NCBI RefSeq assembly: GCF_042677145.1
Contig: NZ_JBHTIT010000001.1
Span: forward strand, 2,271,472 to 2,335,471
DNA: 64,000 nt
Source: Perlucidibaca wandonensis
GTDB taxonomy: Bacteria; Pseudomonadota; Gammaproteobacteria; Pseudomonadales; Moraxellaceae
Reading direction: 5' to 3'
Position 1 is the stretch's first letter. Every line of letters starts with the position of its first letter. Position numbers and translations under genes: made by a program. The notes beneath the pieces are model-generated. The model was not told the origin of the DNA and did not search any database. It worked only from the letters and a program-made list of their open reading frames with translations. Below are positions 27,375 to 35,681 of the stretch, in pieces.

Positions 27375-27400
27375 AGAGCGGTCCGCCGCTCTTTATTTTT
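27375..27400 (+). terminator. rpsO terminator
   Basis: AGAGCGG (27375-27381) pairs with CCGCTCT (27386-27392) over a 4-nt loop, followed by a T-rich stretch with one A (TTATTTTT). It probably ends part of the rpsO transcripts. Confidence 0.75.
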
Positions 27401-27458
27401 ATCTGGGCAAATAGCATCGTGCTACTCGCTCAGGCTACAAGGATGTGGCGTATTGGAT

Positions 27459-27526
27459 GCCATCGGAGAGGCTTCTAACACCTGCGATGCCTACAGGCAT
27501 GGCAACTGTTAGGGGCCTCCAATGGC
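27459..27526 (+). promoter_or_regulatory. Long pnp leader hairpin, putative RNase III/PNPase autoregulation site
   Basis: GCCATCGGAGAGGCTTCTAACA (27459-27480, split here as GCCATCGGAG and AGGCTTCTAACA) is nearly complementary to TGTTAGGGGCCTCCAATGGC (27507-27526). An inner ATGCC/GGCAT hairpin lies between the arms. The structure is 46 nt upstream of pnp. In E. coli a comparable stem-loop is cut by RNase III, after which PNPase represses its own mRNA. The same role here is inferred. Confidence 0.65.
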
Positions 27527-27572
27527 GAATAAGTCGGAACGATGCGCATAGGGCGTATCGATTGGAGAATCT

Positions 27573-29657
27573 ATGTTTAATATCGTCAGTAAAACCTTTC
27601 AGTTCGGCGCCCAAAGCGTCACTTTAGAAACTGGTCGCATTGCTCGCCAGGCCTCGTCAGTTGTCGTTACCATGGGTGGCGTGCAGGTGCTGGTTGCTGT
27701 TGTTGGCAATAAGAAAGCCAAATCCGGCCAGGATTTTTTCCCACTGACCGTGAACTACCAAGAAAAAACCTATGCTGCCGGTAAAATCCCCGGTGGTTAC
27801 TTTAAGCGCGAAGGCCGTCCAACTGAAAAAGAAACGCTAACGTCGCGTTTGATCGACCGCCCAATCCGCCCATTGTTTCCCGAAGGTTTTGTTAACGAAG
27901 TGCAGGTAACGGCTACCGTTATTTCTTCGGACAAACAGCAAGACTCAGACATTGCAGCATTGATCGGCACATCAGCGGCGCTAGCTATTTCAGGCCTGCC
28001 ATTCAATGGCCCCATCGGTGCGGCTCGCGTTGGTTACATCAACGACGAATACGTACTGAACCCCAGCTTCGAGCAAATGAAAGTATCTGATCTTGACCTC
28101 GTGGTAGCCGGCACCAAAGCCGCTGTCTTGATGGTTGAGTCTGAAGCCAAAGAGCTTAGCGAAGACCAAATGCTTGGTGCCGTCTTGTTTGGCCATGATG
28201 AGCTACAAGCTGTTGTTGAAGCCATTACAGCTTTTGCAGCTGAAGTCGCCACTCCGAAGTGGGAAGTTGCTGCAGCCGTGGTGAACACAGAACTGAAAGC
28301 CGCAATGAAGGCAGCATTTGGCGCGCAAGTGTCTGAAGCCTATGCCATCAGCGTTAAGCAAGATCGCTACACGCGTTTGGGCGAAATTAAGCAAGCTGTA
28401 TTGGCTCAGTTTGCGCCAGAAGGCAGTGAGCAGTGCGCCAGCGAAGTTGAAGATCTGTTTGAAGATCTGAAATATCGCTCCGTGCGCGACAACATCCTCA
28501 GTGGCAAGCCACGTATCGATGGTCGTGACACGAAAACAGTTCGCGCCTTGGATATCCAAGTTGACGTGCTTGCGCGTGCTCACGGTTCGGCATTGTTTAC
28601 ACGTGGCGAAACTCAGGCTTTGGTTACTACTACGCTCGGCGGCACGCGCGATTGCATGATGGTTGATGCGCTGGAAGGCACATATACCGATAACTTCATG
28701 CTGCATTACAACTTCCCATCCTACTCGGTGGGCGAAACTGGTCGTGAGTCTGGCCCTAAGCGTCGCGAAATCGGCCATGGCCGTTTGGCACGTCGCGGTG
28801 TGCACCCAATGCTGCCGTCAGCTGACAAGTTCCCGTACGCCATTCGTGTCGTATCGGATATCACTGAGTCAAATGGTTCGTCATCTATGGCGTCAATCTG
28901 CGGTGCTTCATTAGCACTGATGGCTGCTGGTGTACCAATGAAAGCGCCAGTGGCCGGCATCGCCATGGGCTTGGTAAAAGAGGGCGATCGTTTCGCCGTG
29001 CTTACCGACATCTTGGGCGACGAAGATCATCTCGGCGACATGGACTTTAAAGTAGCTGGTTCTGCCAAAGGCGTGACCGCACTGCAAATGGACATCAAGA
29101 TCGAAGGCATTACTGAAGAGATCATGGAAGTGGCTTTAGGCCAGGCCCACGAAGCTCGCCAGATCATCTTGGATCAGATGAACCAAGTGTTGTCAGCCTC
29201 GCGCGCTGAAGTCAGCCTATATGCGCCGACTTACACGACGATCCAAATCAGCACCGACAAAATCCGTGATGTTATCGGTAAAGGCGGCGCCACCATTCGC
29301 GGCATTTGTGAGCAAACCAAAGCCACCATCGATATTGATGACTCTGGCCTAGTGCGCATCTACGGCGAAACTAAAGCGGCAACGCAAGCGGCATTAGCCC
29401 GCGTGCAAGAAGTTACTGCTGAAGTAGAAGTTGGTACTGTTTATGAAGGTACGGTTGCTCGTATCGTCGATTTCGGCGCTTTCGTAAACATCCTGCCAGG
29501 TACCGATGGCCTTGTGCACATCTCGCAAATTGCGCATGAGCGTGTTGAAAATGTTGGTGACCATTTGACCGAAGGCCAAGTGGTCAAAGTCAAAGTGTTG
29601 GATGTTGATCAGCGCGGTCGCATTAAGCTGTCGATTAAGGAATTGATCGAAGTTTAA
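27573..29657 (+). CDS. pnp: Polyribonucleotide nucleotidyltransferase (PNPase)
   Basis: PNPase is the phosphorolytic 3'-5' exoribonuclease of the degradosome. The 694-residue product has two RNase PH domains (the first with FFPLTVNYQEKTYAAGKIPGG-like block, the second with GTRDCMMVDALEG and GHGRLARRGV), then a KH domain with DVIGKGGATIRGI and an S1 domain with GTVARIVDFGAFVNILPGTDGLVHIS. A long leader hairpin suggests autoregulation. Confidence 0.99.
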   Translation: MFNIVSKTFQFGAQSVTLETGRIARQASSVVVTMGGVQVLVAVVGNKKAKSGQDFFPLTVNYQEKTYAAGKIPGGYFKREGRPTEKETLTSRLIDRPIRPLFPEGFVNEVQVTATVISSDKQQDSDIAALIGTSAALAISGLPFNGPIGAARVGYINDEYVLNPSFEQMKVSDLDLVVAGTKAAVLMVESEAKELSEDQMLGAVLFGHDELQAVVEAITAFAAEVATPKWEVAAAVVNTELKAAMKAAFGAQVSEAYAISVKQDRYTRLGEIKQAVLAQFAPEGSEQCASEVEDLFEDLKYRSVRDNILSGKPRIDGRDTKTVRALDIQVDVLARAHGSALFTRGETQALVTTTLGGTRDCMMVDALEGTYTDNFMLHYNFPSYSVGETGRESGPKRREIGHGRLARRGVHPMLPSADKFPYAIRVVSDITESNGSSSMASICGASLALMAAGVPMKAPVAGIAMGLVKEGDRFAVLTDILGDEDHLGDMDFKVAGSAKGVTALQMDIKIEGITEEIMEVALGQAHEARQIILDQMNQVLSASRAEVSLYAPTYTTIQISTDKIRDVIGKGGATIRGICEQTKATIDIDDSGLVRIYGETKAATQAALARVQEVTAEVEVGTVYEGTVARIVDFGAFVNILPGTDGLVHISQIAHERVENVGDHLTEGQVVKVKVLDVDQRGRIKLSIKELIEV

Positions 29658-29666
29658 GGAAGATAT

Positions 29667-29694
29667 GGCCGTCGGGTGCCTAAACCCGACGGCC
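29667..29694 (+). terminator. Hairpin downstream of pnp
   Basis: GGCCGTCGGGT (29667-29677) pairs perfectly with ACCCGACGGCC (29684-29694) over a 6-nt loop. The downstream sequence GTAGGTTTGTG is only moderately T-rich, so termination may be partial. It lies 10 nt after the pnp stop. Confidence 0.6.
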
Positions 29695-29750
29695 GTAGGT
29701 TTGTGTGGCGATGTAAGGTGAAAAAAACGATCAGAGGCCACATTCTGGGC

Positions 29751-29779
29751 TTTAACGCTAACAGCCCATAGTGTTATCT
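29751..29779 (+). promoter_or_regulatory. Possible sigma-70 promoter of the TRAP-type operon
   Basis: TTTAAC (29751-29756), a 17-nt spacer and TTATCT preceded by TG (29774-29779) form a weak -35/-10 pair about 95 nt before the lipoprotein start. It is the best candidate I see in the 217-bp gap after pnp. Confidence 0.35.
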
Positions 29780-29874
29780 TCTCTGAGCCTTGCTGGCTTG
29801 GGCCAGTACACCCGTGTTGCACTACAACAATAATGCGCGCGCGTGATAATAATAATCTTCATAAGGAGAATGAC

Positions 29875-30906
29875 ATGGGTGGCTTCCGCCAACTCCGTCT
29901 TGGTTTTGTAAGTGTTATCCTTGGTTCCTCAGTGCTACTTTCGGCCTGTGACCCAATCGCTTTCATTAGCAACCAATCACTTCGCTTCGTTGAGCGAAAT
30001 CTAGTTCCCCCTCTGCTGCGCGATAACGACGTACTTATGGCTTGTAAGTCCGGAGTAGCTCTTGCGCCACTAATCGTTGCAACTGAAAATATTGGTGCCG
30101 ACGCTAATCAGCTTGGGACTTTGCTTTATACGACAGCAGGCCTATGCGCTGAAGTCGATGCCACCGAAGCAGAGCTTCGCTACTTACGTGCCGCTCGTGC
30201 GGGTAATGTTGAGGAAGCGCAGGATGCTCGCATTCAGCAAAAACGCTTTGCTGAGCTTGCCGCACGTCGTCAGTTAATATCGTACCAGCGCTTCGTGACT
30301 TACTACGAAAAACGCTACGACATCAAGATTGGCGAGCAATGCACAGACTTCCATAAAGATTTTGACGAATTCGTCTACATGCTGGGCCTTATAACTGGCT
30401 TGCAAGCAGTTTTAAACGATATCGTTGCTGGTCAAACAGTAGGTGTTCCACTTGATATCGCGGCAAAAGCTGAACGCGCATTTAGCTGCCTAGATAACAA
30501 AAAATGGTGGGGCGTACCATTGGCCGCTCGTGCTGTCGTGTGGAACGTGCTGCCTGGCGCTGATGAAGGTAAAGACCCATGGGGTGCAATGAACGCATCG
30601 ATGGCTATTGGTGAAGCCGCAGGTGTGCGCTTGCCATTTGCTATGTATGCCTTGTCGGCATCGGGTAAAGATGATCAGGCGCGTCTGCGTGACGCAATTC
30701 GCCGCTTCGCTGATGTGAAACAGGGCTTCAAGCAAAACCCAGACTACCGTCTGGCGGATAGCATGGCAGGCTTGATCATAACTACTCTCTCAGACCGCCT
30801 GTGGACTGAGGGTGCTGGCACTCGCACACCCGTTGGCATGCTGGGTAAATTCTGGGATGAGAAGGCAGAGCGCGCTGAAGGCGTCGACATCTCTGACCTC
30901 CTGTGA
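29875..30906 (+). CDS. Lipoprotein, TatT-like component of a TRAP-type uptake system
   Basis: The ATG at 29875 has ATAAGGAGA upstream and gives 343 residues starting with a lipoprotein signal with lipobox LLSAC (Cys25). The mature part is mainly helical, with an LRYLRAARAGNVEEAQDARIQQKRFAELAARRQL-type segment (shown to indicate helix content) and repeated Ala-rich helices, compatible with TPR-like packing. Its position ahead of a solute-binding protein and a large TRAP-like permease suggests the TatT-type lipoprotein described in some TRAP systems. Family membership is inferred from context and helical content, and the substrate is unknown. Confidence 0.6.
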   Translation: MGGFRQLRLGFVSVILGSSVLLSACDPIAFISNQSLRFVERNLVPPLLRDNDVLMACKSGVALAPLIVATENIGADANQLGTLLYTTAGLCAEVDATEAELRYLRAARAGNVEEAQDARIQQKRFAELAARRQLISYQRFVTYYEKRYDIKIGEQCTDFHKDFDEFVYMLGLITGLQAVLNDIVAGQTVGVPLDIAAKAERAFSCLDNKKWWGVPLAARAVVWNVLPGADEGKDPWGAMNASMAIGEAAGVRLPFAMYALSASGKDDQARLRDAIRRFADVKQGFKQNPDYRLADSMAGLIITTLSDRLWTEGAGTRTPVGMLGKFWDEKAERAEGVDISDLL

Positions 30907-30912
30907 ACTTTG

Positions 30913-30945
30913 TAGGCAGCCAAACGTTATTCGTTTGGCTGCCTA
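30913..30945 (+). terminator. Strong intercistronic hairpin before the solute-binding protein gene
   Basis: A perfect 14-bp stem (30913-30926 with 30932-30945) with a TTATT loop starts 7 nt after the lipoprotein stop. The sequence after it is pyrimidine-rich but lacks a continuous T run. It may terminate partially or protect upstream mRNA. Confidence 0.65.
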
Positions 30946-30980
30946 GTCAATCTATTTCTTCTTACAATTTGAGGTTTTTC

Positions 30981-31985
30981 ATGAGAAAAATTAAAACTTT
31001 AGCCGTAGCGGCAGTGACGGTACTGGCTGCATCAGTATCGGTTCAAGCTAATGCTGCGAACAAAATTTGCGTATTCGATATTCTTGGTGCACAAGGCGAT
31101 GCCTATGGTCTGATGAAGGACTACGCATTGGCTGCAACCAAAATGGGTGCTGCGGTTGAGCTGAAAGCCTATACCGATGAGCGCACCGCCGCTGAAGACT
31201 TCAAAGCTGGCCAGTGTGATGGCGTTTTGCTGACAGGTCTGCGTGGTCGTCAGTTTAACAACTTCACCGGATCTTTAGATTCCATTGGCGCTATTCCTTC
31301 ATATGCGGTGATGGCAAAAGCAATTTCAACGTTAGCTAACCCAGCCTTGGCTTCCAAGATGGTTGAAGGCAAGTTTGAGGTTGCGGGCGTGGCGCCAGCG
31401 GGTGCTGCCTATTTATTCGTTAAAAGCCGCTCAATCAATCATGTCGACAAGCTGGCAGGTAAGAAAATTGCCATTTTTGACTACGACAAATCACAAGCCA
31501 AAATGGTGCAAAAGATTGGTGCTCAGCCTGTCTCTTCTGACATCAGTAACTTTGGTGCCAAGTTCAATAATGGCGCTGTCGATATCATCGCTGCTCCAGC
31601 CATGGCCTATAAGCCACTCGAGCTTTACAAAGGCTTAGGAAAAGACGGTGCTATTGTTCGCTTCCCTATCATTCAGCTGACCTTCCAGCTATTTATCGAC
31701 AAAACCAAGTTTCCTGCTGGTTTTGGTCAGGCATCGCGCAAATACTGGGATTCGCAGTATAACCGCTCGATTAGCATGATTAATAAAGCTGAGAAAGGTG
31801 TTCCAGCTGCTACTTGGTTGGATCTGCCTCCCGATGATAAAGAAGGCTATGTAGTGCTATTGCGAGATGCGCGTATTAGCCTGACCAAAGACGGTATTTA
31901 CGACGCGTTCATGATGAAAATGTTGAAGAAAATTCGCTGCTCGGTCGAAAGCGCCAATGCTGAATGCTCCACAAACTTAGAATAA
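30981..31985 (+). CDS. Putative periplasmic solute-binding protein (DUF6091-like)
   Basis: The ATG at 30981 (GAGG upstream) gives 334 residues with a Sec signal peptide (KIKTLAVAAVTVLAASVSVQANA, then ANKIC). The mature protein has ICVFDILGAQGDAYGLMKDYALAA, a Cys-containing QCDGVLLTGLRGRQFNNF segment and a KIAIFDYDKSQ strand, typical of a two-lobe binding protein. It does not look like a classical DctP. I recall such proteins annotated as putative solute-binding proteins next to TRAP permeases. The ligand is unknown. Strong hairpins on both sides suggest expression set separately from its neighbours. Confidence 0.7.
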   Translation: MRKIKTLAVAAVTVLAASVSVQANAANKICVFDILGAQGDAYGLMKDYALAATKMGAAVELKAYTDERTAAEDFKAGQCDGVLLTGLRGRQFNNFTGSLDSIGAIPSYAVMAKAISTLANPALASKMVEGKFEVAGVAPAGAAYLFVKSRSINHVDKLAGKKIAIFDYDKSQAKMVQKIGAQPVSSDISNFGAKFNNGAVDIIAAPAMAYKPLELYKGLGKDGAIVRFPIIQLTFQLFIDKTKFPAGFGQASRKYWDSQYNRSISMINKAEKGVPAATWLDLPPDDKEGYVVLLRDARISLTKDGIYDAFMMKMLKKIRCSVESANAECSTNLE

Positions 31986-32002
31986 GTTACTCGTAAGAAA
32001 TG

Positions 32003-32034
32003 AATGGCGGCGAGCATTGGTGCTCGCCGCCATT
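32003..32034 (+). terminator. Strong intercistronic hairpin before the permease gene
   Basis: AATGGCGGCGAGCA (32003-32016) pairs perfectly with TGCTCGCCGCCATT (32021-32034) over a TTGG loop; TT and then CTAC follow. It starts 18 nt after the binding-protein stop and could reduce permease expression or stabilise the upstream message. Confidence 0.7.
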
Positions 32035-32054
32035 TTCTACCAAGGAAGTATAAA

Positions 32055-34208
32055 ATGAATAATAAGCCTGTCTTCCTGAACCGCAGCTTATCGGAATGGT
32101 TTTCCAGTCTGCCGGTTTTAGCTCTACTGTTGCTGACGTTGGTGATTGGTACGGGCGAAATGCTCCATGGCCAGTTACTGCGTATGGGCGAGCGCATGTT
32201 CGGCGACCCCACAACAAACGTCCAATATTTCATGTTGCGTGCAGACCCAGTACGTCCTGCATGTGACCCTAATCGAGATGTTGATGCCGCGGTCCAGGCA
32301 AAGTTAAACGCTCCCGTATCTGATGATCCATTGGATATGCTGTTTGCTGATGCGGTTCAAGATCCCGAAGCAATTCGTTCGTCTCTAGAAGCTGCGAAAG
32401 CGCTGTGTGTTGAGAAAAACGACATTTATGAGCGTGTGGTTGATCACATCACACCTAAGCTAAAGGCGTTCCGAGCGGTTGAGACGGGCTTCTTTGGTAT
32501 CTTTAAGTTCGGAACCGAAAACCGTTCGTTGATTTTGCTGGCTATGTTTTCCATTGCTGCAATTACTACAACGTTAAGCATTCATCACATTAACTTGCGG
32601 CCACCAAAAACGCAGCGCGACTTCTTCGTCTACAACATGGCGATGGTCATTGCGAACAGTATTTTGGCGTTCACTTCTTGGTTCTACTACAACAAAGTAT
32701 TGCTCGCGTCGGGCATACCAGTAGACAAACCACTAGTTAACTATATTTTTATCGGTCTATTCTCGGTGCTGGCAATAATCAGCGCTGTTCGTGTAGTTCG
32801 TCCGCCGAAAGATGCGCCTGCTGGCGGCAACTTTGGTATGAGTCTGCTGACTATTCCGTTGTTTGCTTTCATGGCAATGACATCGGCTAGTGTGTTCTTT
32901 GCCGAACAGCATTGGGCTGGTATTGCCATTTACTTAGGCCAGCTGCTGGAATACTCCGGCATCTTCTTGAACCTCGCGCTGTATATTTGGGCCGGTATGT
33001 TGCTCAAGCAAACACGCGTAGTGACTTTGTTCTTAGACATTGTGCGCCCTTGGAAGCTAAGCCCTGAGGCATTGACCTGGGTTATCTTGCTAGCTGCCGC
33101 GGTTCCAACGGCTTATACCGGCGCTTCAGGTATTTTCGTTATCGCTGCAGGTGCCATCGTTTATAAAGAAGTCTACTCGGCCGGTGGTCGTCGCCAAATG
33201 GCATTGGCAGCAGCTGCAATGTCAGGCTCGATGGGTGTTGTGTTACGCCCATGCTTGCTGATCGTGCTGATTGCCGCATTGAACAAGCAAGTTACTACCA
33301 ACGAGCTGTACGGTTGGGGTGTTGGCGTGTTTATGGTCACATCGACGCTGTTCTTGCTTTTTGCCATGATGGTGAAAGAAGACTCAACAGGTCGCGAGCG
33401 GGCTGTGTTCTCAACAGCATTACGTGACTCTGCACGTGCCTTGGTGCCTGTATCGCCTTATATCGTTATCACCTTGTTGGTGGTCTACGGTTATAAGTAC
33501 CTACTTGATGCACAGCTCGATGAGTTCACTGCACCTGTGATGCTGCCGGTCATCATGTTGTTTATCGTGATTTTCGATAAAATTCGTCGCGAGCCCAAAG
33601 CTCAGGCTGTGCAGGTTAATCCAGAAGCCGAACGTCGCTTAAGTCTTGAGCAAGCTGTCCGCTTTGCCACTAATGAAACGATTGGCCACATTGGTGCGTT
33701 GATTATGCTGATGGCATTGTCTGTGTCGGTCGGTGGTGTGATCGAGCATTCTGGCATCATGGCAAGCGTCCCAGCCGATCTTGGAAACATATGGCTAACG
33801 TTGACTATTCTCATGTTTATGATGGTATTCATCGGCATGATTATGGATCCGTTCGGTGCGGTGATCTTGGTGTCCGCGACAGTCGCTCCAATTGCCTACT
33901 CAAATGGCATCAACCCGGTCCACTTCTGGATGGTTGTGTTGGCTGCTTTCGAGCTTGGTTATCTGTCTCCTCCAGTGGCACTGAACCAGTTACTTACTCG
34001 TATGGTGGTTGGTGAGGAAGAAATGGATGCAGCGGATGCTGAGGTCCGTCATAAGTCCTTCTACTACCGCTACGAGCGCTGGATTTTGCCAGTTGTCGTG
34101 ATGTTCACAGGTCTACTCATCGTTGTGTATGGCGGTCAGAACCTCGTGATGCATGGTACTGAATGGCAAGAGTCACTTAACGGGATGTTGCTAAGCCTGT
34201 TCGGCTAA
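32055..34208 (+). CDS. TRAP-type transporter permease, fused small and large subunits
   Basis: The product has 717 residues; AAGGAAG precedes the ATG at 32055. One transmembrane helix near 14-34 is followed by a soluble region of about 110 residues with two Cys (RPACDPNRD and ALCVEKND). Several helices then form a DctQ-like part (about 150-260). A long DctM-like part with about a dozen helices follows, with PTAYTGASGIFVIAAGAIVYKEVYSAGG-type and MIMDPFGAVILVS motifs. Such fused permeases use an ion gradient for uptake. The soluble insertion is unusual for TRAP permeases. Confidence 0.8.
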   Translation: MNNKPVFLNRSLSEWFSSLPVLALLLLTLVIGTGEMLHGQLLRMGERMFGDPTTNVQYFMLRADPVRPACDPNRDVDAAVQAKLNAPVSDDPLDMLFADAVQDPEAIRSSLEAAKALCVEKNDIYERVVDHITPKLKAFRAVETGFFGIFKFGTENRSLILLAMFSIAAITTTLSIHHINLRPPKTQRDFFVYNMAMVIANSILAFTSWFYYNKVLLASGIPVDKPLVNYIFIGLFSVLAIISAVRVVRPPKDAPAGGNFGMSLLTIPLFAFMAMTSASVFFAEQHWAGIAIYLGQLLEYSGIFLNLALYIWAGMLLKQTRVVTLFLDIVRPWKLSPEALTWVILLAAAVPTAYTGASGIFVIAAGAIVYKEVYSAGGRRQMALAAAAMSGSMGVVLRPCLLIVLIAALNKQVTTNELYGWGVGVFMVTSTLFLLFAMMVKEDSTGRERAVFSTALRDSARALVPVSPYIVITLLVVYGYKYLLDAQLDEFTAPVMLPVIMLFIVIFDKIRREPKAQAVQVNPEAERRLSLEQAVRFATNETIGHIGALIMLMALSVSVGGVIEHSGIMASVPADLGNIWLTLTILMFMMVFIGMIMDPFGAVILVSATVAPIAYSNGINPVHFWMVVLAAFELGYLSPPVALNQLLTRMVVGEEEMDAADAEVRHKSFYYRYERWILPVVVMFTGLLIVVYGGQNLVMHGTEWQESLNGMLLSLFG

Positions 34209-34219
34209 GCAGCACCCAC

Positions 34220-34248
34220 AAAAAAGCCGGCGATTGCCGGCTTTTTTG
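34220..34248 (+). terminator. Terminator of the TRAP-type operon
   Basis: AAAAAAGCCGGC pairs with GCCGGCTTTTTT over a GATT loop, with a T6 run. It is an ideal intrinsic terminator, 12 nt after the permease stop. The A/T arms make it bidirectional, so it can also end the panD transcript from the other strand. Confidence 0.92.
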
Positions 34249-34298
34249 TATCTGCGATTTAATGAATTAAACGCTACAGATTGAAGTTTTCTAGTGTG

Positions 34299-34679
34299 TT
34301 AAGCGACTTGCACTGGAATAGCGTTAGCGCTGTGACTAACGGTGTTGTCGATATTGCAATACACCAAGCGAGGCTTAAAAGCAGCAAGCTCTTCTTCAGC
34401 AAATTGGGCGTATGTGCAAATAATGACACGATCACCAGGCTGTGCTTTGTGTGCCGCAGCGCCATTAACCGAAATCATGCCTGAGCCAGATTCGGCACGA
34501 ATAGCATAGGTCGTGAAGCGTTGGCCGTTACCGACGTTATAAATCTGAATTTGTTCGTATTCGCGAATGCCAGAAAGGTCAAGCAAGTCGCCATCGATAG
34601 CGCATGAGCCTTCGTAGTCTAATTCGGCATGTGTGACACAGGCACGATGTAACTTGGCTTTCAGCATGATGCATTGCAT
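34299..34679 (-). CDS. panD: Aspartate 1-decarboxylase PanD
   Basis: PanD makes beta-alanine for pantothenate from aspartate and uses a pyruvoyl cofactor formed by self-cleavage. The 126-residue proenzyme has the cleavage site in DYEGSCAID between Gly24 and Ser25, matching the family numbering, plus the LKAKLHRACVTHAEL start and the NGAAAHKAQPGDRVIICTYA block. GGAGG precedes the ATG. It is oriented like panB and panC, 142 bp downstream of panC. Confidence 0.97.
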   Translation of the reverse strand: MQCIMLKAKLHRACVTHAELDYEGSCAIDGDLLDLSGIREYEQIQIYNVGNGQRFTTYAIRAESGSGMISVNGAAAHKAQPGDRVIICTYAQFAEEELAAFKPRLVYCNIDNTVSHSANAIPVQVA

Positions 34680-34821
34680 GGGCGTTTACCTCCGCTCAGC
34701 AGCAAAAAAACAAGCACAGGGCGGTTTTGGGACCGACCTACATGTTGGGCGCGCCATTTTGCCGCAAGATGCGCGCGCGATCAATCACTCTTCGCTGTCA
34801 AATAAGGGATATCTATCAGTT

Positions 34822-35670
34822 TTACTGTAGGTCAAAAACAAGGTTATCAATAAGTCTGGTCTTACCTAAATAAGCAGCGACTAAAACAACCGCCTGAGGC
34901 TGGCTGGCATCAAAGTCATTCAGGTCTAAGCTATGAACGCTGAGATAGTCAATCTTGAAGCCACCTTGCTTAAGCGTGGATTTCGCTCGCGCAATGATCT
35001 CATCAGCGACGCTATCTGGCTTCTGCAGGGCGTCTCGAATATTGCACAGCGTTTGATAGAGCAATGGGGCTTTGCTGCGCTGTAGCTCAGTCATGTATTG
35101 ATTGCGTGAGCTAAGCGCCAAGCCGTCAGTATCGCGCACTGTGGCAATACCAATAATATTGACGGGCAAGAATAAGTCGTGAACCAACTGCTTAATGACC
35201 GCGAGCTGCTGATAGTCTTTTTGGCCAAATAGGGCCATATCAGGCGAGACAATATTGAGTAGCTTGGTGACGATGGTGGCCACGCCGGTAAAATGGCCAG
35301 GGCGTGAGGCGCCACAGAGCTGTTCGGTCACTTCGCTGACATGAATGCTGGTTAACTGATTCAGGCCGTTGCTATAGATCTCGGTAGCCGCAGGAGCAAA
35401 CAGCAAGTCACAGTCGGCTTCAGCCAACAGCGTGCCATCACGATCGAGTGTGCGCGGATAGCTGCCGAAATCTTCATTGGCGCCGAACTGCGTTGGATTG
35501 ACAAAAATGCTGCAAACGACAAAGTCGGCACGGCGCTTTGCCTCATTAATTAGATGAATATGGCCAGCGTGCAAATTGCCCATTGTTGGTACGAAAGCAA
35601 TGGATTTGCCGCTAGCTTTGGCCGAACGTAAAGCAGCGCGAACGCCTTGGATAGTGTGTTCAATCTTCAT
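34822..35670 (-). CDS. panC: Pantothenate synthetase PanC
   Basis: PanC ligates pantoate and beta-alanine with ATP. The 282-residue product has FVPTMGNLHAGHIHLI (HIGH-type motif), SIFVNPTQFGANEDFGSYPRT, the GQKDYQQLAVIKQLVHDL segment and ALSSRNQYM. It lies 11 nt downstream of panB, in the same operon. Confidence 0.98.
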   Translation of the reverse strand: MKIEHTIQGVRAALRSAKASGKSIAFVPTMGNLHAGHIHLINEAKRRADFVVCSIFVNPTQFGANEDFGSYPRTLDRDGTLLAEADCDLLFAPAATEIYSNGLNQLTSIHVSEVTEQLCGASRPGHFTGVATIVTKLLNIVSPDMALFGQKDYQQLAVIKQLVHDLFLPVNIIGIATVRDTDGLALSSRNQYMTELQRSKAPLLYQTLCNIRDALQKPDSVADEIIARAKSTLKQGGFKIDYLSVHSLDLNDFDASQPQAVVLVAAYLGKTRLIDNLVFDLQ

Positions 35671-35681
35671 GGTGGCTCTAC

